Notes: generated by a model not told the origin, from the sequence alone. 64,000 nucleotides of DNA from DASUPK01 sp963743575 (GCA_963743575.1 CAVUQC010000004.1:62001-126000), one strand, 5' to 3'. Numbered from the stretch's first letter, positions 1 through 8,462 are shown. Numbers and translations are program-made.

Positions 1-162
1 GAGGAGCGATCCGTCGGTTCGGCGGAGCTCCGAGACCTCCATCAGCACGAAGCCGTAGCCGCACTCGCAGACGAAGCCGTTGAGCTCGTCGAGTTCCCCG
101 ATCTCGACCTCGAGCTCCTCGATGCAGCGTGGGTCCGAGCAGACGATCCTGGCGAGCAGCAT
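1..162 (-). CDS. Small Cys-rich (zinc-ribbon-like) protein, C-terminus outside window
   Basis: Partial gene cut by the left edge. Reading leftward from the ATG at 162 gives MLLARIVCSDPRCIEELEVE and then an acidic stretch followed by FVCECGYGFVLMEVSELRR. The two cysteine pairs (CSDPRC and CEC) resemble a small zinc ribbon, but metal binding is inferred. It is divergent from the NUDIX gene, whose likely start is only 25 bp away. The frame is open to the window edge and the composition is protein-like. I do not recognise a named family. Confidence 0.6.
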   Translation of the reverse strand, partial: MLLARIVCSDPRCIEELEVEIGELDELNGFVCECGYGFVLMEVSELRRTDGSLL

Positions 163-187
163 TGCGCGATGGTGCCGGGAGGGGCGG

Positions 188-730
188 ATGGATGGATGGC
201 CCCGTGAATGTGAACGGCGGTTTCCTTACGCTGCGCTGGTGGCGCGAGGCGAATTCGATCTCGGCGATGGAACGCCGGACATCACTGCGGCCGGCGGCGT
301 CGTCATTCACCGCGACGAGGAGGGTCGCCCGCGGGTGGCCGTGGTCCACCGCCCGAAGTACGGGGACTGGTCGCTGCCCAAGGGCAAGCTCGAGAAGGGG
401 GAGGGGTGGCAGGAGGCCGGTCTACGGGAGGTCCACGAGGAGACGGGCTACGAGTGCGAGGCCGGCCCGGAGCTGCCGCACGTCTCCTACCTCGACAGGA
501 AGGGTCGCCGGAAGCTGGTTCGCTACTGGCTGATGGAGCCGGTGAGGGGGGAGTTCAAGCCGCACGACGAGGTCGACGAATTGCGCTGGCTGATCCCCGC
601 CGAGGCCGATGAGCTGCTCACCTATCCCCATGACAAGGACCTCGTCAAGAAGGCGATGCGCCGCTACCGCTGGCGGCGCTTCACCCGGGCGCTGACGCCG
701 TGGGCGAATTCGCCGATGCCGGGCGCCTGA
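188..730 (+). CDS. NUDIX hydrolase (MutT-like)
   Basis: Predicted to hydrolyse a nucleoside diphosphate linked to another moiety, such as an oxidised or dinucleotide substrate, in the cytoplasm. The Nudix box is complete: GKLEKGEGWQEAG followed by REVHEETGY, matching GX5EX7REUXEEXGU. The segment WSLPKGKLEKGE resembles actinobacterial MutT1-type enzymes, but the C-terminal histidine phosphatase domain of MutT1 is absent (about 180 residues). I chose the ATG at 188, preceded by GGAGGGG, because the frame further upstream overlaps the divergent gene at 1-162 and is low-complexity serine. Substrate cannot be told from sequence. Confidence 0.85.
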   Translation: MDGWPRECERRFPYAALVARGEFDLGDGTPDITAAGGVVIHRDEEGRPRVAVVHRPKYGDWSLPKGKLEKGEGWQEAGLREVHEETGYECEAGPELPHVSYLDRKGRRKLVRYWLMEPVRGEFKPHDEVDELRWLIPAEADELLTYPHDKDLVKKAMRRYRWRRFTRALTPWANSPMPGA

Positions 731-822
731 GGCCATCCAGCCAGTAACGCGCGCGGCTTAGGATGGACTGAGGAGTACCCCGGATCGCACGGTTCGGGGC
801 CTCGAACCAAGGAGCCGCGTAA

Positions 823-1344
823 ATGACCGACAACACCGAGACCGCGATCCTCGCCGGCGGTTGCTTCTGGGGTGTCCAGGAGCTGCTCCGCAAGCGCGAC
901 GGAGTGATCTCCACCCGGGTGGGCTACACCGGTGGGGAGAACGACAACCCGACCTACGGAAACCACCCCGGCCACGCCGAGGCCGTCGAGATCGTCTTCG
1001 ACCCGGACCGGATCTCCTATCGGGACATCCTGGAGTTCTTCTTCCAGATCCACGACCCGACGACCAGGGACCGTCAGGGCAACGACGTCGGCTCGAGCTA
1101 CCGCTCCGAGATCTTCTACACGACCGACGAGCAGCGCCAGGTCGCCGAGGACACGATCGCCGACGTCGACGCCTCAGGCATCTGGCCGGGCAAGGTCGTC
1201 ACCGAGATCAGCGAGGCCGTCCCGTTCTGGGAGGCCGAGGACGAGCACCAGGACTACCTCCAGCGCTACCCGAACGGCTACACCTGTCACTTCCCGCGGC
1301 CGGACTGGAAGCTTCCGCACCGCGAGACGGCGTCCAGCTCTTAG
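823..1344 (+). CDS. msrA: Peptide-methionine (S)-S-oxide reductase MsrA
   Basis: Repairs oxidised methionine residues, reducing the S-sulfoxide with thioredoxin as usual electron donor. The catalytic GCFWG motif is near residue 13 and the protein shows the family pattern through GYTGG, NPTYGNHPGHAEAV and the IHDPTTRDRQGNDVGSSYRS block. A further Cys lies in the NGYTCHF segment and could serve as resolving cysteine. The 173-residue length is normal for a stand-alone MsrA. An AAGGAG ribosome-binding site precedes the ATG, and TAGGAT at 759-764 is a possible -10 box giving a ~55-nt leader. Confidence 0.95.
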   Translation: MTDNTETAILAGGCFWGVQELLRKRDGVISTRVGYTGGENDNPTYGNHPGHAEAVEIVFDPDRISYRDILEFFFQIHDPTTRDRQGNDVGSSYRSEIFYTTDEQRQVAEDTIADVDASGIWPGKVVTEISEAVPFWEAEDEHQDYLQRYPNGYTCHFPRPDWKLPHRETASSS

Positions 1345-1384
1345 CCGTTGGACCAGGTATTGGCCAGCGGGTCCCGGAGATGCG

Positions 1385-1588
1385 CTAACGACCAGGCTGA
1401 ATCGCGATCATCGCCACCAGCCCGATACTGAGCATCGCGAAGGCGATTCCGCCGACCGGTCCGAGGAAGTAGAACCCGACGAGGGCGAGGCCAAAGACCG
1501 CCACTGCGGCGACCGTCACGGCGACGCCGACGAGGTCGGACTCCAACCAGTAGTGCAGTCTGTCGAGGATTCGCTCCATCTGGAACAT
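1385..1588 (-). CDS. Small membrane protein, unknown function
   Basis: A protein of about 65 residues: a short amphipathic N-terminus (MERILDRLHYWLESD) followed by two hydrophobic segments (VGVAVTVAAVAVFGLALVG and GGIAFAMLSIGLVAMIAI). No family recognised. The start is uncertain: ATG codons at 1588 and 1579 precede the first helix, and longer in-frame starts at 1615 and 1681 add Pro/Arg-rich sequence that looks non-coding. No clear ribosome-binding site is seen at any of them. It converges on msrA with a 40-bp gap that contains no repeat element. Confidence 0.5.
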   Translation of the reverse strand: MFQMERILDRLHYWLESDLVGVAVTVAAVAVFGLALVGFYFLGPVGGIAFAMLSIGLVAMIAIQPGR

Positions 1589-1737
1589 GATTGCCGTTGG
1601 CGGCCTGCGTTTCATCCGTGCGCACATCGGTTCCACTCTCGGTGGTGGCCACCTACTGAGGCTTGGGCGCGACACAAGCAATCAACCCTGGCACCTGATG
1701 CGCCTTGCGGCTGAGTAGGCTGCCGCCGGGAGAAGGA

Positions 1738-2493
1738 ATGGGTTACCTGATCAAAGCGCCGCTCGGCCTCGGGATGTTCTTCGGCGGGCTGATCCTGGCC
1801 AACGTCAAGCTGATCTCCCTGCTCGAGACCGGGACGTGCGCATCGGGGAATACGCCGTACCAGATCGCCCAGCCCTGCCCCTCGGGCACCGGGACGGACA
1901 TCCTCATCCTGATGGGGTCCATCTTCGCCGCGGTCATCGGAATCGGCCTGTTCGCGTACCGGGGTGATCCTCCCTGGGACAAGAACCGGCCCATCAACCT
2001 CGACAGCGACTTCTCCTTCGCCGCCTTCGCCTGGGGCATCGCCTTCACCGGCACCGGCGCGGTGTCACTGATCGCCGCGCTCACGAACGAGGCCGTCAAG
2101 CAGAACGCGGGGAGCAAGCTGGGGGCTCTGATCGTCGGCGGCGTCTTCCTGGTGATGGGCCTGCCCGTGCTCTTCGTCTCACTCCGGTATCTCGTCCACG
2201 ATCTCACTCACCGCGGCGAACAGCGGGCGAACGCCGAGGCTCGAGTGGCGGCCACCGGGGGCGGCGACGTCTCCCGGATAGCAGCCGGGTTCGGCCAGAC
2301 GGCCGGAATGAAGCAGGTCCAGCAGATGGCGAGTCGGCTTCCCTGGGGGGCCGGGATGGGATCCTCGTCCGGCACGGCGGGAGGCACGGGCGATCAGATC
2401 GCGAGGCTGGAACGGCTGCAGAAGCTGCGCGAGTCCGGCGCGCTCACCGATTCCGAGTTCGAACGGGAGAAGGCGAAGATTCTCTCCGAGTAG
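1738..2493 (+). CDS. Membrane protein with C-terminal SHOCT domain
   Basis: About 251 residues. An N-terminal helix (PLGLGMFFGGLILANVKLI), a Cys-containing loop and further hydrophobic segments (ILILMGSIFAAVIGIGLFA, FAAFAWGIAFTGTGAVSLI, ALIVGGVFLVMGLPVLFV) indicate about four membrane helices, followed by a cytoplasmic tail. The last 34 residues (DQIARLERLQKLRESG, then ALTDSEFEREKAKIL) form a typical SHOCT domain, a short helical-hairpin module common at the ends of bacterial proteins and of uncertain role. The ATG at 1738 is chosen because GGGAGAAGG sits directly upstream. The gene ends before a tandem pair of convergent-type repeats. Confidence 0.75.
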   Translation: MGYLIKAPLGLGMFFGGLILANVKLISLLETGTCASGNTPYQIAQPCPSGTGTDILILMGSIFAAVIGIGLFAYRGDPPWDKNRPINLDSDFSFAAFAWGIAFTGTGAVSLIAALTNEAVKQNAGSKLGALIVGGVFLVMGLPVLFVSLRYLVHDLTHRGEQRANAEARVAATGGGDVSRIAAGFGQTAGMKQVQQMASRLPWGAGMGSSSGTAGGTGDQIARLERLQKLRESGALTDSEFEREKAKILSE

Positions 2494-2526
2494 CGCTCGC
2501 TGGCCGGCTCCGCCGGCTCGCTGACT

Positions 2527-2650
2527 CGGCTTCGCCATCAGTCGGAACTGCTGCGGCCGCCCCACCCAGAACTAAACGGGTCGCGCTAAGCGCGCGCCCT
2601 CGCATTGAGGGCTTCGCCCTTCGCTCCCAGGTGGAGCGGCCTTGCAGTCC
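2527..2650 (-). repeat. Convergent-gene structured repeat, copy 1a (expanded, degenerate)
   Basis: First of two tandem copies between the SHOCT gene (+) and the RTX gene (-). Read on the minus strand, it starts with GGACTGCAAGGCCGC and ends with GCGGCCGCAGCAGTTCC plus the GATGGCGAAGCC tail seen in other copies. It carries about 35 bp of extra sequence in its centre (around 2560-2605) and its first outer-arm base pair is lost, so it looks like an older copy. Confidence 0.75.
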
Positions 2651-2656
2651 TCACAA

Positions 2657-2738
2657 GTCGGAACTGCTGCGGCCGCCCCACTTAAGTCGCTCCGGGCTTC
2701 GCCCTTCGCTCCCAGGTGGAGCGGCCTTGCAGTTCCTA
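2657..2738 (-). repeat. Convergent-gene structured repeat, copy 1b (variant outer arm)
   Basis: Read on the minus strand from the stop codon of the RTX gene: outer arm GGAACTGC, inner arm GGCCGC, hairpin GGGCGAAGCCC, conserved ACTTAAGTGGGGC, then GCGGCC and GCAGTTCC closing both stems perfectly. Other copies use GCGGCCAC/GTGGCCGC for the outer arm, so all eight pairs are exchanged with pairing preserved. The TAG of the RTX gene (2736-2738) is the first triplet of the element. Confidence 0.85.
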
Positions 2739-3428
2739 ACCGTTCTCTTGCTGGTCGTCGTGCGGTTTCGGGGCCCGCTGGATGACGACCTCGCAATTGC
2801 GCACGTGGTCCAGGTCGCCGAGGTCGACGATCGCGACATCGCGATCGCGGCCGCAGTCGACCGTGTCGGACTCGCCGTCGTTGACGTGGATCACGTCATG
2901 ACCGCGTCCTCCGAACACCGTGTCGCCACCGGGCAGTGCCGCGTCCGCCTGGGCGAGCGCGTAGATGACGTCGTCATCCGGCCCGCCGAAGACGGTGTCG
3001 ACGCCGACCCCGGCAAACAGGTGGTCGCGCCCCCGTCCGCCGCGAACGATGTCGTCGCCGCTGCGCCCTCGGAGTTGATCGGCGCCCTGGCGGCCGAGCA
3101 GGACGTCGTTGCCGGCCTGACCGAACGCCGTGTCGGAGCCCCGCCCGAGATCCACCGTGTCGTTGCCGGGCCCGGCATCAACGCCGTCCTTCCCCGGACC
3201 GGCGAACACGGTGTCGTTGCCGTCTCCCGCGCTGACCAGATCGTTGCCCGACTTCGCGAAGACCGAGTCGTCTCCGCCAAGGGCCTGGATCTGATCTGCC
3301 CGATGAGTCCCGAACAGCTGGTTCGGGCCGTCATCGCCGACGATCGACGCCGCCATTGCGACGGTGGCCCCCGCTGCAGCCATCGCCAGTGCGGCGACGA
3401 CGATCAGTCCCATCGTCTTCTTTCGCAT
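2736..3428 (-). CDS. Secreted RTX-type calcium-binding repeat protein
   Basis: A 230-residue exported protein. An N-terminal signal peptide (MRKKTMGLIVVAALAMAAAG, ending near TVAMAA) is followed from about residue 35 by at least eight glycine/aspartate nonapeptides of the GGxGxDxux type (GGDDSVFAKSGND, GDGNDTVFAGPGKD, GPGNDTVDLGRGSD and so on), which fold into calcium-binding beta-rolls. The C-terminal 60 residues leave the repeat and contain two cysteines. There is no adjacent type I exporter, so it is probably Sec-exported through the signal peptide. Function beyond calcium binding and surface or matrix localisation is unknown. Confidence 0.85.
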   Translation of the reverse strand: MRKKTMGLIVVAALAMAAAGATVAMAASIVGDDGPNQLFGTHRADQIQALGGDDSVFAKSGNDLVSAGDGNDTVFAGPGKDGVDAGPGNDTVDLGRGSDTAFGQAGNDVLLGRQGADQLRGRSGDDIVRGGRGRDHLFAGVGVDTVFGGPDDDVIYALAQADAALPGGDTVFGGRGHDVIHVNDGESDTVDCGRDRDVAIVDLGDLDHVRNCEVVIQRAPKPHDDQQENG

Positions 3429-3517
3429 CGAATCCCTCCCTGGGATCGTTGTGTGCCTCTAGAACATTTTTGGGTGGGTCCGGTTGCGGTTTTCGCGAGA
3501 CAGATAGCGTGCGGCCC

Positions 3518-4918
3518 ATGAGCGACGATGTCGCCTTCGCGGGCGCAGCGCGGATCGCAGAGATGGTCCGCTCCAAGGAGGTCTCCCCGAGCGAGCTCGT
3601 CGAGCTCTACCTGAAGCGGATCGAGAGTCTCGACCCGGAGCTGAACGCATACCGCGTGGTGCTGGCGGAGGGTGCCCGGGCTGACGCAAAGCGAGCCGAG
3701 GAACGTCTTGCGAAGGGGGAGGATGCTCCGCTGCTCGGAGTGCCCGTCGCGATCAAGGACAACGTCGACTACGCCGGCGAGGTGACGACCCACGGCACCG
3801 CCGCCTACGGCGATCCCGCCCCCGAGGACGGGCTGATCGTCCGGCGCCTTCGAGAGGCGGGCGCGTCGATCCTCGGCAAGACGAACCTCCCGGAGCTGGC
3901 GATCTACGGCTTCACCGAGAGCCAGACGTGGGGCGCGACGCGCAATCCCTGGGACATCTCGAAGACCTGCGCAGGCTCGAGCGGCGGCAGCGGCGTCGCC
4001 ACCGCCGCGGGCATGTGCGCGCTCGCCCACGCCACCGACGGAGCGGGATCGATCCGCTACCCGGCGGCCTTCAACGGGCTCTTTGGGCTGAAGCCGCAGC
4101 GCAACCGGATCTCGCTCTCGCCCGACCGCGAGCACTGGTACTCGCTCTCGGTGGCCGGTTGCGTCAGCCGGACGGTCATGGACACCGCCCTCTATCTCGA
4201 CGTGATGAGCGGCCCGGAGAAGGGCGACCTCGACGTTCCTCCGCCGTTCGAGCGCCCGCTCGTGGAGGCTGCCCGAACGCCGCCGGGCAAGCTGCGGATC
4301 GCCTGCACGACGAAGACGGCGACCCCGGTGAAGAAATCGCGGGAGGTGCTGGCCGCGTACCAGGAGACGATCGCTCTCCTGCGCTCCCTCGGCCACGAGG
4401 TGACCGAGGCGTCCCCGCCCTACAGCCACGCGCGAACGGACTTCTTCCCGATGTACTTCCGCGGGATCCGCGATGAGGGACTCAGCCTCCCGCACCCCGA
4501 GCGGCTCTCGGACCAGACCAAGGGCTTCGTCAAGGCCGGTCGCCTCTTCAGCGATCGCCGCATGCACAGGGTCAGGGACCGCATGCCCGGGGCCACCGCG
4601 AAGATCCAGAGCTTCTTCCGCGACTTCGATGTCCTGCTGACGCCCGCGACCGCGCAGCCACCCTTCGAGATCGGGAAGCTGCTCGGCAAGGGCGCCCTGA
4701 ACACCATGAACGCGATGGCCAACGTCTATCCGTACGGGTTCAGGTGGAACTACACGGGCCAGCCCGCCGCGGCGATCCCGGCCGGGTTCTCGGACTCAGG
4801 TCTGCCGCGCTCGGTGATGCTGGTGGCTCGGCCGAATCGAGAGGACGTGCTGGTCTCGTTGGGAGCGCAGATCGAGGCGGAGCGGCCCTGGGCGGATCGG
4901 AAGCCGCCGGCGGCCTAG
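3518..4918 (+). CDS. Amidase (amidase-signature family)
   Basis: A 466-residue hydrolase of the GatA/amidase-signature superfamily, cleaving a carbon-nitrogen amide bond in the cytoplasm. The Ser-cisSer-Lys triad is visible: Lys in VAIKDN, the cis-Ser in the AGSSGGSGVATAAGMC glycine-rich loop, and the nucleophilic Ser in DGAGSIRYPA (most relatives have DxGGSIR, so Ala replaces one Gly). No gatB or gatC lies nearby, so it is more likely a stand-alone amidase than part of the tRNA amidotransferase. TAGCGT at 3505-3510, 7 nt before the ATG, would give a leaderless mRNA. Its TAG overlaps the stop of the convergent metallo-hydrolase within one CTAG. Confidence 0.88.
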   Translation: MSDDVAFAGAARIAEMVRSKEVSPSELVELYLKRIESLDPELNAYRVVLAEGARADAKRAEERLAKGEDAPLLGVPVAIKDNVDYAGEVTTHGTAAYGDPAPEDGLIVRRLREAGASILGKTNLPELAIYGFTESQTWGATRNPWDISKTCAGSSGGSGVATAAGMCALAHATDGAGSIRYPAAFNGLFGLKPQRNRISLSPDREHWYSLSVAGCVSRTVMDTALYLDVMSGPEKGDLDVPPPFERPLVEAARTPPGKLRIACTTKTATPVKKSREVLAAYQETIALLRSLGHEVTEASPPYSHARTDFFPMYFRGIRDEGLSLPHPERLSDQTKGFVKAGRLFSDRRMHRVRDRMPGATAKIQSFFRDFDVLLTPATAQPPFEIGKLLGKGALNTMNAMANVYPYGFRWNYTGQPAAAIPAGFSDSGLPRSVMLVARPNREDVLVSLGAQIEAERPWADRKPPAA

Positions 4919-5790
4919 GTTGCGGCGGCGACCTTCGCGGGCGCGATCTCCAGCTCCTGAGTCTCCGCCGCCATCTCGACTCCCCCGTCCGAGCCGCCGA
5001 GCTCTTGCCAGCGCTCGCGCGCCGTTTCGCCGAAGCGGTCAAGGAAGTCGTCCGAGTGCAGCGGGTCGTGGTGGAACATCAGGAGCCGCTGGGCTTCGAC
5101 CCGGCGGGCGAAGGTCAGGGTGTCGCTGAGCCGCGAGTGGCCCCAGCCGACGTGATCGGGGTACTCCTCGTCCGTGTACTGGCAGTCGTGGATCAACAGG
5201 TCGGCGTCCCGGGCGAGGTCGTATCCCGAGATCCACTCAGGCTCGAGCGAGTCCAGTGGGGCACCGAGCCCGGGCTCGTGGTCCGAGATGTAGGTCAGCG
5301 TCGTCGGGCCGTCCGTGATCCGGTAGCCGAGCGTCGGCCCGCGGTGGGTGACCGCCTCGGCGTGAATCTTGGCCGGACCGATCTCCCACTCGCTCGGCGG
5401 CGTGTCGCGGAATCCGAGCTCGCAGGGGAGCTCGCGCACCTCGACGGGCGAGAGGGGGGCGGAGATGTAGCGGGCGATGCGTTCCTCGAGCGACGCCTCC
5501 GGCGAGGAGGGGCCCCAGATCGTGATCTCGGTCTCCGAGCGGAAGCAGGGCGCGAAGAACATCAGGCCCTGGATGTGATCGAGGTGCAGGTGGGTGAGGA
5601 GGATGTTGATCTTGGGCAGCCTCTTGGCGACGCCGACCCCGAGGCTGCGGATGCCCGTGCCGGCGTCGATGATCAGGGTGGAGCCGTCCGAGAGCTCGAG
5701 CTCGACGCATGACGTGTTGCCGCCGTAGCGGTTCATCTCCGGCCCCGGTGCCGGAACCGAGCCGCGCGCTCCCCAGACTTTGAGCTTCAT
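4915..5790 (-). CDS. MBL-fold metallo-hydrolase
   Basis: A 291-residue metallo-beta-lactamase-fold protein. Metal-binding motifs are in the usual order: THLHLDH near residue 87, a His in EAVTHRG, SDHEPG, an Asp in LLIHDCQY and the final His in MFHHDP. The N-terminal MKLKVWGARGSVPAPG and NRYGGNTSCVELE are typical of the phosphodiesterase-like MBL subgroup that includes cyclic-nucleotide or phosphonate enzymes. The substrate is not predictable. It lies just downstream of the PAS gene on the same strand, so the two may be co-transcribed. GGAGGCTGTGAGGAG precedes the ATG. Confidence 0.85.
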   Translation of the reverse strand: MKLKVWGARGSVPAPGPEMNRYGGNTSCVELELSDGSTLIIDAGTGIRSLGVGVAKRLPKINILLTHLHLDHIQGLMFFAPCFRSETEITIWGPSSPEASLEERIARYISAPLSPVEVRELPCELGFRDTPPSEWEIGPAKIHAEAVTHRGPTLGYRITDGPTTLTYISDHEPGLGAPLDSLEPEWISGYDLARDADLLIHDCQYTDEEYPDHVGWGHSRLSDTLTFARRVEAQRLLMFHHDPLHSDDFLDRFGETARERWQELGGSDGGVEMAAETQELEIAPAKVAAAT

Positions 5791-5834
5791 CTCCTCACAG
5801 CCTCCTCAACTCCTCCTGCCCAGCCTATAGCGGT

Positions 5835-6236
5835 CTAAGCGCCAGAACCGTCGTTCTGCGTCCAGAAGAAGATCATCGCCCCCTCCTGGCCGCCCTCGGC
5901 GACGATCGGCAGCGCCGTCGATTCGATCTCGTACTCGTCGCCTCTCATCGAATGCACCCTGAAGTTGCCATGGGCCGGGCGACCGTGCCGGAGAGCCTGC
6001 GTGGTCGGGATCTCCTCGATCGGGATCGGGTTCCCGTCTTCCCCGAACGGCCCCATGGCGTGACTCCACTCCTCAGCGGGCATGCGCGCGGACTCCTCGA
6101 ACGAGATGCCGAGCAGGGCGCCGGCGGCCTCGTTGTAGAAGATGAGCGTGCCGCTCTCGTCGACCAGGAATGCCGGGGTGGAGAGGCTCGTCAGGAAGTT
6201 GCGGGCGAGGATGAGCTCGAGCGGCTTCTGATCCAT
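5835..6236 (-). CDS. PAS-domain protein
   Basis: About 133 residues, almost entirely one PAS fold: FLTSLSTPAFLVDESG, TLIFYNEAAGALLGISFEE, a central helix, then the beta strands HGNFRVHSMRGDEYEIEST and EGAMIFFWTQ. No histidine kinase, GGDEF or DNA-binding domain is attached, so it is a stand-alone sensor or adaptor; ligand and partner are unknown. The ATG at 6236 is preferred to that at 6278 because the PAS homology begins there and the longer form overlaps the divergent gene's promoter. The MBL gene follows on the same strand after 44 bp. Confidence 0.75.
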   Translation of the reverse strand: MDQKPLELILARNFLTSLSTPAFLVDESGTLIFYNEAAGALLGISFEESARMPAEEWSHAMGPFGEDGNPIPIEEIPTTQALRHGRPAHGNFRVHSMRGDEYEIESTALPIVAEGGQEGAMIFFWTQNDGSGA

Positions 6237-6254
6237 TCGGCACGAAGTCTCGCG

Positions 6255-6260
6255 TATGCT
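6255..6260 (+). promoter_or_regulatory. Putative -10 box (TATGCT), leaderless type
   Basis: TATGCT ends 9 nt before the ATG of the secreted protein at 6270, placing the predicted transcription start at or next to the start codon. No ribosome-binding site is visible. Confidence 0.35.
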
Positions 6261-6269
6261 CGCCGCAGG

Positions 6270-7808
6270 ATGCGCCAACGGGCTTGCGGGGTGACGCTTC
6301 TCACATGCGGGCTGCTGCTCGCCCTCGCCGCCTGGGCGGGCACCGCGGCCGCTCAGATGGCTGGCGTGCCCGTCGTGCCCATTCCGGGCGACCCGCTGGG
6401 AGGGTCGGTGACGCCGTTCGAAGGCTCTGCCGCGACCCCCTCAGCCGTGAGCGGGATGAGGAAGCCGCCGCGCAACCCGTTCATGGCGCCGAACGGACGC
6501 AGCAACATCCACGACGACGCCTACATGAGCGACACCTACCGGCTCTCGGGCCCGCTGGGCGACGGCCCGGAGCCGTCGACGCTGTTCTCGCGCGAGTGCG
6601 GCTCGATCACCTTCGACTCGCAGGGGCGGATCGTGACCATCTGCGTCGGACTGGACCGCCCGGTGCTGGCCGTCCTGGACCCGCACACCCTGCAGACGCT
6701 GGCCGCCATGCCGCTGCCGGTGCGGAATCCACTCTCCGCGGGCGGCGCCTTCACGGACTTCTCGGGTGGCGGCTACTTCTTCCTCGACCAGCACGACCGG
6801 GCGGTGTTCTCGACCAACGACCATCACGTCCTGGTCGTCTCGATCACGAGCGGCCCCGGCTTCCAGGTTGACGCCGACTATGACCTGAGCAAGGTGGTGC
6901 GCCCGGACGAGGGCATCGTCTCGGTGCTGCCGGACTCGCGGGGACGCCTCTGGTTCGTCACCCGGCAGGGCGAGGTGGGGACGATCGATCGGTCGAGCGG
7001 CACGGTGCGCACGCTGAGGCTCGGCGGGGAGGGGATCTCGAACTCCTTCGCCGTGGACGAGACCGGAGGCGTTTTCGTCGTCTCCGACAAGGCTCTCTAC
7101 CGCTTCGACGCCAATTCCAGGGGCGGTCCGCGGATCAGCTGGCGGGTCGTCTATCCGAACTCAGGGGTCCACAAGCCGGGCCAGAGCGACGCCGGCTCGG
7201 GCACGACGCCGACGCTGATGGGCAAGGGCTGGGTGGCGATCACCGACAACGCGGACCCGATGAATGTGGACGTCTACCGCCGCACGCTGAAGGTGCCCGG
7301 CAAGAAGCGTCATGGCCGCCGGGCGAAGGCGAAGGCGCGGCTCGTCTGCGCCGCGCCGGTGTTCGCCAAGGGCGCCAGCTCGACCGACAACTCCCTGATC
7401 GGCACGAACCGCTCGCTGGTCGCCGAGAACAACTACGGCTACACCATCAGCGGGGCCAACCTGGGCGGCACGCCCAGCTCTCCCGGCCTCACCAGGATCG
7501 ACGTGGTCAAGAAGAAGCGGAAGCGCTTTCGCTGTCGCAGAGTCTGGACCAGCAACGAGGTCGCGCCCTCGGTGGTTCCCAAGCTCTCACTGGCCAACGG
7601 GCTGGTCTACACCTACACGAAACCGCCCCGCACGGACGGGCTCGACGCCTGGTATCTGACCAGCCTCGACTTCCGCACCGGCCGCACCGTCTTCCGCCGC
7701 CTGGCCGGCGCGGGCTTTGCGTTCAACAACAACTACGCCCCCGTGACGCTCGGGCCAGACGGCACGGCCTACGTGGGCGTGCTCGGGGGCGTAGTGGAAC
7801 TGCCTTAA
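6270..7808 (+). CDS. Secreted protein, probable beta-propeller
   Basis: A 512-residue exported protein with a signal peptide (MRQRACGVTLLTCGLLLALA, cleavage near GTAAAQ). The body has repeated strand-rich units of the type FDSQGRIVTICVGLD, DSRGRLWFVTRQGEVGTID and DETGGVFVVSDKALYRFD, which resemble SMP-30/NHL/PQQ-type propeller blades. Basic stretches such as KKRHGRRAKAKARLVC and KKKRKRFRCRR recur, a composition shared by other secreted proteins in this window. No catalytic motif seen; sugar, quinone or ligand binding cannot be assigned. It converges on the cupredoxin gene across one ~98-bp structured repeat. Confidence 0.7.
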   Translation: MRQRACGVTLLTCGLLLALAAWAGTAAAQMAGVPVVPIPGDPLGGSVTPFEGSAATPSAVSGMRKPPRNPFMAPNGRSNIHDDAYMSDTYRLSGPLGDGPEPSTLFSRECGSITFDSQGRIVTICVGLDRPVLAVLDPHTLQTLAAMPLPVRNPLSAGGAFTDFSGGGYFFLDQHDRAVFSTNDHHVLVVSITSGPGFQVDADYDLSKVVRPDEGIVSVLPDSRGRLWFVTRQGEVGTIDRSSGTVRTLRLGGEGISNSFAVDETGGVFVVSDKALYRFDANSRGGPRISWRVVYPNSGVHKPGQSDAGSGTTPTLMGKGWVAITDNADPMNVDVYRRTLKVPGKKRHGRRAKAKARLVCAAPVFAKGASSTDNSLIGTNRSLVAENNYGYTISGANLGGTPSSPGLTRIDVVKKKRKRFRCRRVWTSNEVAPSVVPKLSLANGLVYTYTKPPRTDGLDAWYLTSLDFRTGRTVFRRLAGAGFAFNNNYAPVTLGPDGTAYVGVLGGVVELP

Positions 7809-7810
7809 CC

Positions 7811-7908
7811 CGGCTTCGCCATCAGACCGCGGCCACAAGCGGCCGCCCCACATAAGTCGCTTCGGGCTTCGCCCTCCGCTCCAAAGTGGAGCGGCCTGGT
7901 GGCCGCTA
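7811..7908 (-). repeat. Convergent-gene structured repeat, copy 2
   Basis: Fills the whole gap between the stop codons of the propeller gene (+) and the cupredoxin gene (-). On the minus strand: TAG of the cupredoxin, then GCGGCCACCAGGCCGC, hairpin CCGCTCCA-CTT-TGGAGCGG, hairpin GGGCGAAGCCC, the conserved ACTTATGTGGGGC block, and closing arms GCGGCC and GTGGCCGC, then a GATGGCGAAGCC tail. Confidence 0.9.
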
Positions 7909-8340
7909 CTTGACCGTGATCTCGCCCTGCATGCCCATCTCCTTGTGGTTGGCGATCGGGCAGTAGAACTCGTACTTGCCGGGCTTCAGGTCGGCCGCCA
8001 GGGTGCCGCTCTGTCCGGGCGACACATCGCCCTCGAGCTCCTGGTCGTGACCGGGCGTGACGTCCTCGATCTCCAGCGAATGGGTCACCTGGCCGTCGTT
8101 CTTCATGTCGAAGGTGACCTTGCCCGAGCTCACGGTCGGGTCCGACGGGGCGAACTTGAAATCGGTCGCCGTCAGGTTGACCGTGCCGCCGCTGGTCGAG
8201 CCGCCGCCGCTGGTTGACACCGGGGTTGCCGCGTCGCTGGTGCTGCCGTTGTCGTCGCTGCTGCCGCCGCAGCCCACCACCGGGACCGCGATTGCGGCAC
8301 CGGTCGCGCACAACGCCGCGAATCGTCTCGTCGAAATCAT
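7906..8340 (-). CDS. Cupredoxin (plastocyanin-like) lipoprotein
   Basis: A 144-residue exported type 1 copper protein. The N-terminus MISTRRFAALCATGAAIAV ends in a lipobox-like VVGCGG, so it is probably lipid-anchored on the outer face of the membrane. After a Ser/Gly-rich linker comes a beta-sandwich with copper ligands: His in VTHSLEIED, then Cys, His and Met in YCPIANHKEMGM, the plastocyanin/azurin pattern. Likely an electron carrier or copper-binding protein. The ATG at 8340 follows GGAGGTGCGG. Its stop codon is the first triplet of repeat copy 2. Confidence 0.88.
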   Translation of the reverse strand: MISTRRFAALCATGAAIAVPVVGCGGSSDDNGSTSDAATPVSTSGGGSTSGGTVNLTATDFKFAPSDPTVSSGKVTFDMKNDGQVTHSLEIEDVTPGHDQELEGDVSPGQSGTLAADLKPGKYEFYCPIANHKEMGMQGEITVK

Positions 8341-8434
8341 CCGCACCTCCACTGCGTTCGTGATTGACGCCTGCCTACGCTGCTACGGCGAGTGCCGATG
8401 GCGGATTGCGCGAATGAGGTACTGGAAAAGCGAC

Positions 8435-8462
8435 CCTCGGCCGGAGAGCACGCCGGCCGAGG
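8435..8462. terminator. Strong hairpin, possible terminator of the DUF5679 gene
   Basis: CCTCGGCCGG, loop AGAGCACG, then CCGGCCGAGG: a perfect 10-bp stem with an 8-nt loop in the gap between the DUF5679 stop codon (8520) and the cupredoxin start (8340). A second shorter hairpin, CCCGCC/GGCGGG, directly follows the DUF5679 stop at about 8500-8518. Neither has a U tract, so factor-independent termination is uncertain. Confidence 0.4.
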